A stretch of 64,000 nt of DNA from Clusia tigrina (taxonomy: Eukaryota > Arthropoda > Insecta > Diptera > Clusiidae): positions 20,108,001 through 20,172,000 of the forward strand of contig OV050033.1 in assembly GCA_920105625.2 (NCBI GenBank). Direction: 5' to 3'. The notes below the pieces were generated by a model. It searched no databases, had not been told where the DNA came from, and was given only the letters and a program-made list of their open reading frames with translations. This document shows positions 46,861 to 58,939 of this stretch, piece after piece (positions within the stretch are counted from its first letter, which is position 1; every line of letters begins with the position of its first letter). The position numbers and the translations under genes were made by a program.

Positions 46861-49660
46861 GAATTTTGAATATAAAACTGCAGATTAGTTTAAATTATGG
46901 AAATGTTGTTTTTGCCAAAAAAGAAATGGCTATTTTGCAGTGTACGGACTAACTTCAACGTATTTTAGGATAATCTGCTACTTTTTTATAAGCTGAGATT
47001 CTAAATTTGTTTGCAAATATTTTCAATTAAAAGCTAAAAAATGTGTCCATAGCTGGGCGAAGCAAATGCCTGACAGAATTTTAATTAAAAAAAGGAAAAC
47101 CGACTTCCTACAAATTCAATGTTTTTTCGTATTTAATTAAAATTGTCTACTTCAAAGGCGTCAAATTGCACGGCAGGAAAAAGCAGCCAGCTAAATGAAA
47201 CAATTCCCAGAGCTTTATTTTTTTAACAATAGCAGCCTCAAGACGAAATTCCACTCCTCCTTCTGTACATTTCCTTTCTAATTTGCTCGCTTTTCTTTTT
47301 TCCATTTTGCTTTTGCTTTCTTTCTTCTGTGCCGAAGACTGCAACTTCCGTTTTCAATTTATTTCAGTTCATTGAGCGCTCACTCAGCTCTGAGGGCATT
47401 TGTTACTTCAATAAATACGAGTACACACACCATTTGCAATTCCTTTGACAATTTTTGGGCCAAGAGTACAATGCGAATTGCTCTGCTCTATTGAAATGGC
47501 ATTCGCAGTGAAAAATGCAATAATTTGGCTAATAAATTTGCACTGAAGCAGCATAGCGAGAGGAGAAAGTAAAACGATAGATATTAAAATTTCACAAAGC
47601 CAACACTTACAAGCGTAGTTGGCAGCTGTTAATTGTGTGCCGCAGGATTCTCTCATTACTCTGTAACAAGATACCGAAATAGCAATGAACTGAAAGCGTG
47701 TGCAGCTCACACCAATACGCCTCTAAGCAATCGAGTGGGCATAATTGGATTTCAATTATGGTTCAATGCCTATTAATGAAATCACCTGCAATTATTCTCA
47801 GGCCCACATCATCCCCAAACATCGTCAGCAGATTTCGTGCTCATGGACACGCATTAATTCTTCATTTATATTAGTGTCAAATATTTAATTGGAACAATTC
47901 TTCTCTGCAGAATTATTGGCACCCTACTCAAACTTGCCACAATAAATTATTGGGAATACAAAGCATCGCAATGAAATCGTAAGTCTTCGTGTGTTGCTAC
48001 AGCAACCGCCATCAAAATGGTGAGAAATATTACCACCAACTGTACTAATAGGCATATGCATTAAGAAAATAAGCAAGCATACTCGTATCTACGCAGCTAT
48101 GACCCACTCCCAAGCATCGTCATCCTCCGGCGCTGTTTAAAGATTTTTAATTTAATTTTTCCTCTGCTGCTCTTAGACGAAATGCAATAAAAACAACAAA
48201 AGTTTCAGCCAAGCATGAGACCTGAATCCATACTACTCGTTCAGCACAACAGAGCACGCCATAGCTCACCAGAACGCACACAAAGCATAAGCGAGCGAAC
48301 GCGCATCCTGCTAGCATTTATTATTAAAAACATATCAAAATAAATTTCCATGGCAGCGCTGTGTGGATTAATAATTCCCGGCTGCATTATGAAAACACTT
48401 GATATGAGGCACAAGGAGCGGGAGAAACACAACCCGAAAACAACAACAGCAGCAACAACAACAAACAAACAACTAGATAGAACAGGGTGAGCCCTTACAA
48501 AGGGTTTGAGAGATCAAAGCCACACACACATACACATACGTTTAGATGGCATTCTGGTCGCGGTTATGAGCTTTAAAACGTTATGTAAACAAACAAAAAA
48601 GGTAGTAATAAAATGTAAAGGACGAACGGAGAGAAAAACCGTAAATACACATCAAGATTTAATTTGAAGTTAACTAAGTACAAGTGAGATACTCTCCTGT
48701 GGAAGCTACATATGCGAACACATACGACACCACCCCCAAGAACCCATCCCAGCAACCCATCCCAACCATCCATCCACCCATACGTACCGAATGCGGATAT
48801 TCGTTTGTGCTGTGAGATAACCACGGCATCAAGTAGAGCAGAAACTCTTAATAAAGCAATTGCCTAGGGCAGTCAAAAAGCAGGCGACCCATAAAGATAT
48901 CCAGCAGCTCAACACCGGTTTAGTCAAAATTTTATAATAAATACAAACGCGGGCACACCTACTCATGTATCTACAGCGAAACACACCACCGCACACACGT
49001 ACACATACGAACATATTGCATGATGGTCGAAGCACCCAGTGGGAAGTGGAAGCAGTACGTGTGGGAGTGGGTAGCAATACTAGTTCGTAGTTAACATTAG
49101 AGATTTGGAGAGTTAGTGGTTGGGTCGAAAATGATAAAGAAGGTTTTGGAAAACTGTCATCTTCCTCCTCAATCCTTACGCAAATAACCTGAAACTGAAT
49201 ATAAAGACACAACTTGCCACATTGATATTATTACAATAATTGTAACAGTTCGCACCACTGATTTGTGCCAGTTGAAGAAAATCCTTTGTTTGGAAATTTC
49301 AAAACTGTGGTAAAGTAAAAGCAGTTGAAACAATCGACAATGTGTTCTCTGAAACAACAACGACAACAGTTGTAGTTTTATTTATAATTCACACTTAATT
49401 TCTTTTTGTTCTTAACACTTTTCCAAAGGCACCGGAACGAATTAGGTGCATTTGGACAAGTTCTAAGAACAATATGAGAACTGCCTAAATCAAGTTTTAT
49501 TGTTGAAAAAATAAATAAATAGATATTAAATATTACTATTCCACACACACATTGAGCTCTAGCAAAATCATTCAAACCTTTTCTCCTGCTTTGCTAGGAT
49601 AAATATGGAAATAATTCTACCAAACCGTATACGATATCCGAGTCTAATTAGGGTATCTTC
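46861..49660. other. Transposon-free non-coding island
   Basis: Higher-complexity sequence, with CAA triplets at 48440-48472 and C-rich runs at 48725-48780. Frames are overlapping and motif-free. Two TACTCGTA-type octamers lie at 47416 and 48080. Confidence 0.4.
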
Positions 49661-50824
49661 CCCACTTGCTTCTGTGTTACTTGTATATTTTTCCATTAAA
49701 CAAAGCACATAAAACCTTCCACTCAGCACACAGAGCCTCTGCTCTAATTTGTGTTGTCAATAGGCCTTGCTTATTCCAGTATTACTTTCTAGGATATGAA
49801 AAGTTCCTTCAATCCTTTTGTGAGACATTATTAATATATCGCCACTTGAGCCATTGTTGCACTACTAAAATATGACAGAATTTTTATGATGTTTTAAGCC
49901 TTTATTATTTCAGAAAAGCAATCCAACCGAATTCTCGAATTTGTAGTATAACAAGCGAATTAAGAACATTTTGATAGGACCGGCAAGCAGCATTTGATAA
50001 TTGTTGTAATACAGGTACAGCCCTAATATTGACTTTTTGGCAGAGCTACCAAGTTTTTAAAGAAAACCTGGCGATTTTTGTAGTATTTTTTAAGGGAAAA
50101 ATTAGATTCCTGAATCGAATCCGACGTACATGTACCACACATTTAGTGGCAATCAAGGACTTAAAACTAAATCTGGCTGAAATCCTTCTAAAATTTTTCA
50201 AACTATTCATATAAAATTCATCCGAGCTAACTGGTCATTTTGAGTCTTCACTTTTTCCTGTTTTACCACTGAATTGAGAATATGAACTACGTTGAAAAAT
50301 ATATTTCTATATGAAGTATGTGTATTCTTCAGCTGATCTCTTAAATAAATCGTTCTTTCTGCATTCTCTGTTTTCATTTAAAACAAACTTCCCATTTATC
50401 TACTCACTCACATCAAATTCACTTATGACGAAATCTGTTGACATTTACCGCCCTATTTTGTTCAGGTTCACATAGGCACTAGCATAGTTATTGCATACGC
50501 CAAGCAACCATATTGGAGTGCCAGCTCCGGCGAACGTTTTATCAAATTGTCTACTGGGTGCCTTAGTGTGTCCGAGTGTGTAGTTCTGTTTTGCTGCATA
50601 TAAATTTTCAATGTAGATGGAGGAGGAGAATTTTTCTATGGCAACAGACACGAAAGAGAGAGAAGTGTAACCAAGCGTATCGGGCTTCGTGGACCGTATA
50701 TAATTAGCCTTCAAGTGTAGTTGGTCACAGTGGTACAGTGGTCGATATCGAAATATGTACATGTACAAATTCACACATAAATTGATGGCAATTGATGCGC
50801 AAGGAAAGGTAGCTATAGTTCATA
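49661..50824. other. AT-rich non-coding stretch
   Basis: No gene recognised. The 109-codon minus frame at 50445-50774 has no motif. Confidence 0.5.
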
Positions 50825-50915
50825 CCTCCCTTCGAGTCGAAAGCCTCTGCAGCTAGTACTCATTCCCCCAATCCCTTGCACTCATAATTAATTATGGTGT
50901 AAGATATAATAATAA

Positions 50916-50946
<31 letters not shown>

Positions 50947-50951
50947 AATAT
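50825..50951 (+). mobile_element. SINE copy, 5'-truncated, plus orientation, long AAT tail
   Basis: Body matches the other copies: CCTTCGAGTCGAAAGCCTC, ACTCATTCCCCCAATCCC, CATAATTAATTATGGTGTAAG. A 45-bp AAT tail at 50907-50951 has one interruption. The head is missing, with truncation some 15 bp further 3' than in the 36562 copy's CTTCTTTC block. Confidence 0.85.
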
Positions 50952-51202
50952 TGTGATATCGTTCGGAACTACTGACTAAACATGAATAAACCTTTGATTC
51001 TAATTACATCTAATCCTATCGGTATACATTGCTGTGGCTTTATCGTTGTTGTTGCAAATGTTATAAGTCATAAGTCATATGTCATTAGTGATGTTGTCTA
51101 TTTCCTTCATAATATGAAACAAAAGCAATGAATCGTCCAATGATCTCTTTTGTTCCATTGGATAGCACTCTCGTATGTTTTGAAAGAAAAGGAGAGATAC
51201 AC
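50952..51202. other. AT-rich non-coding stretch
   Basis: Contains GTCATAAGTCATATGTCATTAGTGATG at about 51066-51095 in pieces resembling the 8082-8237 repeat. Confidence 0.4.
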
Positions 51203-51240
51203 TATAAATAGTCGATAGAGATTGAAAGAGGAGTTCAGTA
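51203..51240 (+). promoter_or_regulatory. Candidate TATA/initiator core promoter
   Basis: TATAAATA at 51203-51210 is followed by TCAGTA at 51235-51240, placing the initiator A 34 bp after the first T of TATA, close to the spacing in fly core promoters. The sequence continues GTGAGTTAAAGTCAG. No convincing reading frame follows within 600 bp, so any transcript would start with a long or spliced leader, or be non-coding. The motifs are short and could be chance. Confidence 0.3.
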
Positions 51241-51540
51241 GTGAGTTAAAGTCAGCAGTTACACTGTGCAACATATTTCGTGTCATTGGTTCCAGTTCAA
51301 ATACGAAATAATAGTGAGCTACTAGCTAATTATTTAGACCCTAGAAGGATTTGGTACATTAGATCGTATTTATTTTTTATAAATTGCTGAATTTGGCATG
51401 TTTTTAGGGCAATTTTTCAACAATTACTTTCCTCAATGAAGAACACTATTTTAAAAGCACCTACCGACGTCCCAATATCATTCCTTTAAAGTGTTGACAT
51501 CACGCACAGAGCAGTGAATTCTATTTGGAATTCTCACTCC
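51241..51540. other. AT-rich non-coding stretch
   Basis: Nothing recognised. Confidence 0.5.
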
Positions 51541-52620
51541 TCCGGCTTTAGTTACCAACATATTTGCCACATCTGAGGCCATATTTTAATATGAAAGCAA
51601 AGTTTTTCGCAATTATTTATGGGCTTCGTTGCAGGCATGTGGCCAACTGTGCCTGCCAGCAACTACAGCCCACCAGCCCAACGCAAACTAGATATGTCCA
51701 TACAAATTATAAAGAACGTATACGCAGCCAAGCTCGCCTGGCTGCCTGCCGCGCTGTCAAATTCGTTATTTTATCAAAAATCATAGAACAAAAACTAAAT
51801 ATAAAAAAGTGGGAAAAAAACGAACGAGCACAAAGATTGAAGGCTGACTGCGCTAGTGTCGTTCTATAATCACGGCGCACACAAAGCGGATGGCTGCGGC
51901 CGCTGTGTAAGGACTGCCAAGGGTGCGTTTTTTGTGCCACTCTCCAACTCTACTTAACTCAACGCAAACAGCTGGAAGGGGTGCAAGGCGTCAAGGGGTG
52001 TAAGCCGACGCATCACTTAGCTGCAAAATGCTGAACTGGCTTCTAAACATTTTTTTGATGCATGTTGTACAGTGTAATGTTTCGCTTTTTTACACATATT
52101 TTTTTATTATTTTTGTTAAGGATATTTTGTTGCTTCGTTTTTGCACGAAACTTAACACTCTTTATTTCAAAGGCGAAACACGGGATATACGCCAAAGAGA
52201 CATGTTGGAAATTTAATTAGCATAGGAGCACAACTTTTAATTGCACCTTTTAATTATTCTACAATTTACAATTAGATTATATGTGGGAGCATAATTGCAT
52301 CAACGAACAAGCAGAGCAGGAAGGAGCCCTTAATTTTAATAGTAATGGGACTTTAATGAGAGTACAAGGAGTAGGCTGTGGGCTTGGCAGATGCGTAAAA
52401 TGAATATAATAACAATAACAATGTTGTTTGTGCAATAAAAATCAACAACAAAGAGAAAACATGAAAAGAAATAAAAATAACGACGCTTTAGGAACGCCTC
52501 ACTGATGGTGGGGGTGAACAAGGTGAGACACGAACAGGGCTGCAAAAAAGCCTTTAAATGCGTAACTGTGTGTGCGTGAGTAAAGCGAGCTTAAGGGATA
52601 TTTGAACTACAATATAAGCT
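51541..52620. other. Transposon-free non-coding island
   Basis: Higher-complexity sequence. The part 52205-52275 is rich in TTAATT/TAATTA-type homeodomain-like sites, which AT-richness can also explain. A plus frame at 51564-51869 (101 codons) shows no domain. Confidence 0.4.
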
Positions 52621-54449
52621 TCTTTATTTAACGTCCAAATCCAAAATTCAATTGGAAGATGGACAGCCTACATTACTACAGAAGAGTTTATATTATAGGT
52701 TTGCCAAATTTTCTGAAGGATCTAATGGGGGTGCCAAATACGGTCTCTAATAGATGTACAACTTACCTTTGCCCACATACGAATGTCATATGAGTTTAAT
52801 ATATCGAAGGAATCCTAATATCAAAAGTGTAGCTATTTAGGAGGCCTCATTTCCTAGATTATATTGTAGGTAGGTACGTACTCATAATAAACTTTCCACT
52901 ATTACTATCTTACCTTATACCTATAAACACACCTGAACGAAAACGTAAAGGTATTACGGAAGTACGATACAAGTTTAAGCCAAGCAAGCTACTTACTTTC
53001 CATAAGAGGGCTTCATTAGGAGTCCATTAGTCCAGCCTAAGTTGGCAATGCTGAAGAAGGCAGGCTTTATTTTGTTTAGCTTTACTTCTACATTCTATAG
53101 TATAGTATCGATATAGTTATATCGACAATCCTTTCTTAGAGTTTTTAGCAATTCAGATCAATAAATGGAGGAAAATTCAGGGTTTATTAGTTATCATTCC
53201 AAAGCTCTGCCTCTGAAGCATTCAAATAGCCATTATGATTTGACTAATAAAGCAGACAACGGCCATGAATATATTTCTGTCATCACATTTTTGCAAACAA
53301 CAGATCCAAACACACCGTTTGAGGCATTTTGCCATACCCCACAGCTGGATTTTCGATAATAAGTAGAGTCTTCGATAATTTCCCTAGGGTTCTCGGTATT
53401 ACGTTCGACATGTTGTACAACTTCTCCGTACAAAAAAGAGAGAAGAAGAGTAAGTGTGTTTTAGACTACTACCATTCTCACTCATTTTAGACTACTACCA
53501 TCCTCTACTACTACCATTCCCAGATTATGACTACTTGATTTCATATGATATTCATAACTTTATTTTGAGGATAAGTGAATTCCCTTAGTATCCTTCACTC
53601 ACTTACTCTTGACAAACTTGGTACGAAAGTCGACGCTGCAGAACACCAGTGGATGAGGATTTTCTAGTTTCTTTAAAAACCACCTTCAAAAATATATGGA
53701 CAGTATAGAAAATCTTATACAATATTATAAATACGCATCATATACTTATAAATATTTCATGAGTATTTTGGAGGCAATTCAATCCTGATCCTTTACATAC
53801 AAATTATACTAGAAGTTCGCAAGAGTTGGCAGACAGAGAAAATATCGCCATGTGCCTTCAAAAGACTCTTCATAGCTCTGTTTCACCAACACTTGTTTTT
53901 ATGCTCATACTTGATTTTCTAGTTCTAAGTCTTGCCTAGGACTCTTTACTATGCTGAACTATAAAAAATGTCCATTTACAATAGTGGAAGTTTCAAATTA
54001 TTTTCAAATAAAGAGTGAACAACTTTGAATACAATTTTTATTACAGATCAAAATATAATCGATATTTTTAATACTTTTTAATAATGACATCGATTCTTAG
54101 TACTCCTCATAACATCATGCAAAATACTTTCACAGTTTCGCTTGTTGATTGTTCGAGGAAATTTCATTTATTTCCTAAACAGTTCTTCTCAACACTGAAG
54201 ATAATTTTTTTATAAATATTCGAATGTCTTTATACAAATATATGACTTTATATATAGCTATAAATCTGAATCAGTCAAAAAATGGCAATTTGGCTGGGCG
54301 CCTGTGCTAGTTGGGTGATTATGTTATGATTTAGGACGGAATGTAACAGAATTCCAAATCTGTCAGAGATCAAGTTTTACGAGGAATTCGGAGGTTTGTA
54401 CACATATTTCCTAAAGATCCGAGGGGGAGCACAGGGTTCCGTTTCCGCA
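52621..54449. other. AT-rich non-coding stretch
   Basis: A short repeat of TTTTAGACTACTACCAT occurs at about 53459 and 53487. No gene recognised. Confidence 0.5.
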
Positions 54450-55244
54450 GGCTAAAAGATTTGTGACAGACGGCAATGATTATATTTCTCGCGTATTGAC
54501 GGATTTGAAAGTTGCGGAAGTTGAATTTTCTTTGGTTAGCGTTTCATGGGTTTTGTGTACAGCCGCAACTTTTAGTCGGACTACGCCCATCAGGAGGCTG
54601 ATGGCATAGTCTGCTTCTCGTTTATTTCGATCATAAAAGAGAGCTTCTCCATTTGCGGCTAATAACCATGTGGTTAATCTGGTTGTCAGTAATATGGTCG
54701 GTTGAACTCATGCTATCTTATGAATAGGATTGTGCGGAAGAAGTGTGCCTCCAACGTTGATACCTGTGCAAAACTTGGGGAACAAATATCCAATCTGAGT
54801 CATCCCGCCTTTACCATATCTTCCCATTAAACGATCCATGAGATAGTTGCTGGAGACAGTCACCTTTGAAAGGAGACTGTAAAACTATTCCTTTTCGGAG
54901 TAGGGTGCTGATTCTGTTTTCTGTGCACTGAATAAAGGTAGTACTTCTGAAGAGACACCGAAATCTGGCGACTATGAGTCTATAATCTACCAGCGTTTTG
55001 CGTGCTTGCCCACACCCCTAGATTGTGATTGCCCGCTGGATTCACCAGAGTACAGAAAAGTCAGTCCATCCGTTGTGGTTATTGTTCCAGAATCAGGCCT
55101 AATCTGGTTTCTCTAATGCCGAGAAACCGTAGCTTCTTGTTTAAGAACTCTTTGCTAACTTGAGCTGGCGCCCGATGCTTCCGAGAGCGTACGAATATTC
55201 CATGTTCCAAATCTAGTCCTGTTCTTCATGCAAAAGGTCGTCAT
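54450..55244 (-). pseudogene. RTE/CFDP2-like retrotransposon endonuclease relic
   Basis: From an ATG at 55242-55244 the minus strand reads FGTWNIRTLSEA, later TITTTDGLTFLYSG, MDRLMGRYGKGG, INVGGTLLPH and, after a frame change, INHMVISRKWRSSLL and KIQLPQLSNPSIREKY. This is the sequence of blocks of the apurinic-type endonuclease at the N-terminus of RTE-like non-LTR elements, often annotated as craniofacial development protein 2-like. The enzyme nicks target DNA to prime reverse transcription. At least five stop codons and one or more frameshifts break it; the blocks are spread over the expected 260 or so codons. The reverse transcriptase is absent. Confidence 0.8.
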
Positions 55245-55260
55245 CCTAAAATCAGTCTGT

Positions 55261-55790
55261 TTTATCCAAGTTTTCTTTGTTTGGACTACCACACACACTA
55301 TTGCAGAGGGCGATAATAGATTTTAGTGGGCTATTCCACGATTCACAGGTGTTGGCTCAGAGCCAACTGACTAAAAGTTTTGGTAATGGAGACCATCATT
55401 TTCGCATATCAGGATTACAAACTGTGCATAATTTCGTAATAGTGAAGTTGAATAATTTTTGGCCGTTCTTCAGTGTCTAACTTTGCAGGATGTTGAAGTG
55501 CAATTTCATACGCCATTATTTACAATGCGACAGCAAATGCGGGAATTCTGAATGTGTCGATTTCCGTGTAAGGCCAATGTCTCAAGAATCAAACCAAATT
55601 TTGTTCGACTCGAAGTTTTTGAGTATAATAAATTTCAAGGATCAACAACACCATAGTTGTGAGAAAAGTTAAAGCGGCATCTGAGCGTAACGTATTTCAA
55701 ACCAGTTTTAGAGCAGGCACCTACTTTTGACTTACAGTTCAGCAGGTCGTCTGAACCTTTTTAAGTGTCAGGATCTGCAGCAAACCGGAA
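55261..55790. other. Non-coding stretch
   Basis: Possible 5' leader of the endonuclease relic at its right edge, otherwise nothing. A 67-codon frame at 55277-55480 is motif-free. Confidence 0.45.
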
Positions 55791-56690
55791 ACAACTGAAA
55801 GATTAACTGCAAACTCTGTTTGACTTTATTAACATTTTTGCGTCAAGCATTTCTTACCCTGTCCTTTTCTGACACAGTTTCAACATTGAGGGAAAATCCC
55901 ATTTTCCAAACTGCACCCTTTCATATTTCCTGTTTTATTCTTTTTGCACAATTTTCCTACTTTTTCTGCCAGAATTCGACTTTCATTTCCCCTACTGAGC
56001 TCCTTTGTTAAGAACATATCCAGGTAATAAATTTGTCAATGACAGCATCGAAAACCTGGAAGGAAAATAAAGAAAACCGAAAAACAAAGGTACCAGAAAA
56101 GGACGTAACGCAAAAGGACATTGTGTGAGGCAACTCCCTTCCGACGTTTCTCGGGTTTTCAGTTTTCACTTCGGTTTGGGTTTTCTTCTTTATTCTTACG
56201 TTGGCGTTATTTTAGTAATTTTGTGTGCATATAATGCCACTTTGCTAGTTATGGGCACTTTAGCCTTTTTATTAAAAATCCCTCGTCAGCCCACATTACA
56301 CACCCGGAAGCTTACTTACCCACACCCACAAGCACACGCACTCACACTTTCGTGCGGACACACTCAGGCGCGTCTCACACATTCATAAAAATGTCACCGA
56401 AGTACACCTTTGCGACATGTGCTGCGCTCGCTGTTTCTTCCTCTGTGACTTGAATATTGATAACGGAAGCGGAAAGAAAGTTTTATAGATATGCGCACTT
56501 CATTATAAACTGTGTTTTAGTGTGCATGGGCGCGTGTGTGCGTGTGTCCGTGGAGCCGTGTGTGTATGTGTGGGCTCTCTGCTGCGCTGAGCAGTGCTTC
56601 ACTTTGCACGCCATGTGAGCATGTGTGGTGGGTGGGTGCTTAACATGTTTTTACATATGAGTGGCTTTGACACTTTGCGCAACTTTTTTA
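55791..56690. other. CA-rich non-coding island
   Basis: Transposon-free, with CA-rich (56300-56360) and TG-rich (56520-56580) runs. No gene supported. Confidence 0.4.
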
Positions 56691-56692
56691 AA

Positions 56693-57337
56693 TTAAAATG
56701 TGTTGCTCCTAATGGCGCGCTCGGTGGCATTATTAAAAACTTGAAGTGGCCCCATGCGCAGTCGAAAAACATTTTCAATTATTTTTTTAAATTCATATTT
56801 TCTTCTTAAATTCTTCATAATTTTGAAGCATTCTAAACACTCGAGATTAAGCAGATTGGATAAACCCGCCCGTCTTGCGTAGCCAACCACAGCGAAGCTA
56901 AAACGAATCTCCAAAGTAGAAGCCTGGCAATAGAGGCAAGGATGAGCATCATTCCTATGTATGTAAATATTCCACATTCGCAGCTGGAACACGTCTGGAT
57001 ACATGCAGACACATTCCACAGATCCTATCCCACCGTAAGAACAGCAGACTATAGCAATGAGGCCTTGGTGGCAATATAAATAATGGCTATAGGGCGCAGC
57101 CATGTATTTTCTTTCCACATTTTCAAGAGAAAATGTCTCAGCAAACACAGACAGAATATTACGAAATTGTGAATGTGCATTGGCGCGCAAAATAAATCGA
57201 CTTAAAGTAACAACAGACGTTAACAATAAATTTAAGTAAATAATAAACTGTTCCCAAATTGTAAGTGGAGATTTCTTCAAAGTGATTAATATACCGCGAA
57301 TATTCTCATTCCTTAAATCGAACGTCTCCTGAAAAGT
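56693..57337 (-). other. Long open frame of unknown nature
   Basis: The minus strand is open for about 214 codons from a TAA just above 57337 to the stop at 56693. This is among the longest in the window, and the only such stretch of its length here without low-complexity repeats or transposon motifs. There is no ATG at its start (the first candidate, at 57280, is TTG). The part LTIWEQFIIYLNLLLTSVV is hydrophobic and followed by charged, Arg/Asn-rich sequence. It could be a chance frame or an exon of a membrane protein; a chemoreceptor is one guess, without motif support. No function is assigned. Confidence 0.2.
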
Positions 57338-57500
57338 TTAGTCGCCATCATACCAGTTCAAACGATTGAATTAATTGACGCCTCTCTAAACAGTTTCCCT
57401 GCACATCGTGAAAATGCGCAGTCAAGGAAGAATATTAAACGCCGTATTTATATGAGTCCAAGCATTTCAACTCCTCGTGGTAGTTGGCTGGTCACAGAAC
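57338..57500. other. Non-coding stretch
   Basis: Nothing recognised. Confidence 0.5.
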
Positions 57501-57590
57501 TCTAATCCTGTCAAAAACTTGGGTCACACACCTCTAGTCCTGTCAAAACCTTGGGTCTCACACCTCTAGTCCTATCAAAAACTTCACACA
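57501..57590. repeat. 32-bp tandem repeat, about three units
   Basis: TCTA(A/G)TCCT(G/A)TCAAAA recurs at 57501, 57533 and 57565, followed in the first two units by CTTGGGTC. Confidence 0.9.
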
Positions 57591-57868
57591 GGACTTGGGT
57601 GCAATTGACACAGTCATTTTGGTCAAGCGACGTTTTTGGATAGTTCCAAGTTTACATGAATTGGGGTGAACATATCGTTAAACAAAAGTACCGCAAATAC
57701 TTACTAAAAACTTGGAGTGTCGATTGGACCGAGGGAAAGTTATAATTTGGTTCTGATTGAACAAAATGGGGTTTTCCATAAGGACCTAACAATTTTGTGT
57801 TTAAATAAAACACTGAATAACACTGAATCAGGCTGAAATGAATTCCAAGTGCAGTACACATGTTGAAT
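57591..57868. other. 3' flank of the DD41D transposase
   Basis: May hold the 3' UTR and terminal repeat of the transposon. I could not identify the end. Confidence 0.4.
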
Positions 57869-58742
57869 TTAAGTAAGGAATTTGATCTCGTTCATAGGAC
57901 CGCCGCGAGCACGTTTGCAACGATCGATATTTTGGAGCCAATTTTCCACCATTCTTCTACACATGTCGGCCGGAACGTTATCAATTTCGCGTTCTATATT
58001 CTTCATAAGCTCCTCTAACGTTGTTTGCTTATTGACATAAACCAAAGACTTAAGATAACCCCATAAAAAGAAGTCCAATGGCGTTAAAACGCATGAGCGA
58101 GGTGACCATTCGACCGGGCCATTTCTCGAGATTATACGATTACCGAACTTCCCTTTCAATAGATCAATTCTTTTACCAGCTGTGTAGCATGCGGCACCAT
58201 CTTGCAGGAACCACATATCACTGATGTCAAGTCCATCCAATTTAAGGCAAAAATAGCCTTCCAACATGATAGTACAATAGGGAACTCTATTGGCCGTAAC
58301 ATGGCGATCATATTCATCGGTGAAAAAATTCGGTCCAATCACATCTTCGGCATGAAATCCACACGGTCACTTTTTGTGGATACAATGGAATCTCTTGTGG
58401 GTTTGTGTCTGTCCAATAATGCCTATTTTGCTTATTGACAAAACCATTCAGCAAAAAATTAGCTTCATCGCTGAAGATTGTTTTTCGATCAAATTCAGGA
58501 TGTTCTTCAAACTTTTGCAGACCCCAATCGGTGCAATTTCGACTCATCAAATGATCAACATGCTTCCGTACTTAGGTTAATTTTATCTTGTAAAGGTGTA
58601 AGCCAATTTCTTTACAAAAAAATTCGCCACAATGTGGACTGAGAGAGTCCCAATTCCTGTGAATGGCGTGGAATCGACTAAATTGGCTCATTTTGAACTG
58701 TAGCACTTACGGCTGCGATATTTTCGGTACTCCGACTGGTGC
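57869..58742 (-). pseudogene. DD41D (rosa-like) mariner transposase, broken
   Basis: The minus strand carries a nearly whole IS630-Tc1-mariner transposase in pieces. The helix-turn-helix part is at 58742-58560 (STENIAAVSATVQNEP, then SIPRHSQELGLSQSTLWRI). Then comes the first catalytic Asp in IFSDEANF (58467 region), the second in MWFLQDGAAC (about 58200) and the third in LTPLDFFLWG (about 58075), ending RARGGPMNEIKFLT. Between second and third Asp are 41 residues, the spacing of the rosa group of mariners. All three catalytic residues are present. Breakage: in-frame stops in the DNA-binding part and a small deletion after VTVW at about 58357 that shifts the frame. Terminal inverted repeats were not found. 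Confidence 0.85.
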
Positions 58743-58818
58743 GTTATCTCACTGGCACTGGAACATAATTGACACAAGTGAGCGGAAACAAGTTCCTAAT
58801 CCATACAATGAATCATCT
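58743..58818. other. 5' flank of the transposase
   Basis: Probably 5' UTR of the transposon; end not identified. Confidence 0.35.
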
Positions 58819-58895
58819 AATTTGTTTACTCTTACATAAAAGAGGAATACTTCAAATCAACCAATTTATTTACTCTTACATAAAAGGAGGATACT
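58819..58895. repeat. 44-bp duplication
   Basis: AATTT(G/A)TTTACTCTTACATAAAAG starts at 58819 and 58863, followed by near-identical AGGAATACT/AGGATACT. Confidence 0.9.
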
Positions 58896-58939
58896 CCTCT
58901 TGCTAGAACCGAAACCCCTACATTAATGTTAGCATAGTC

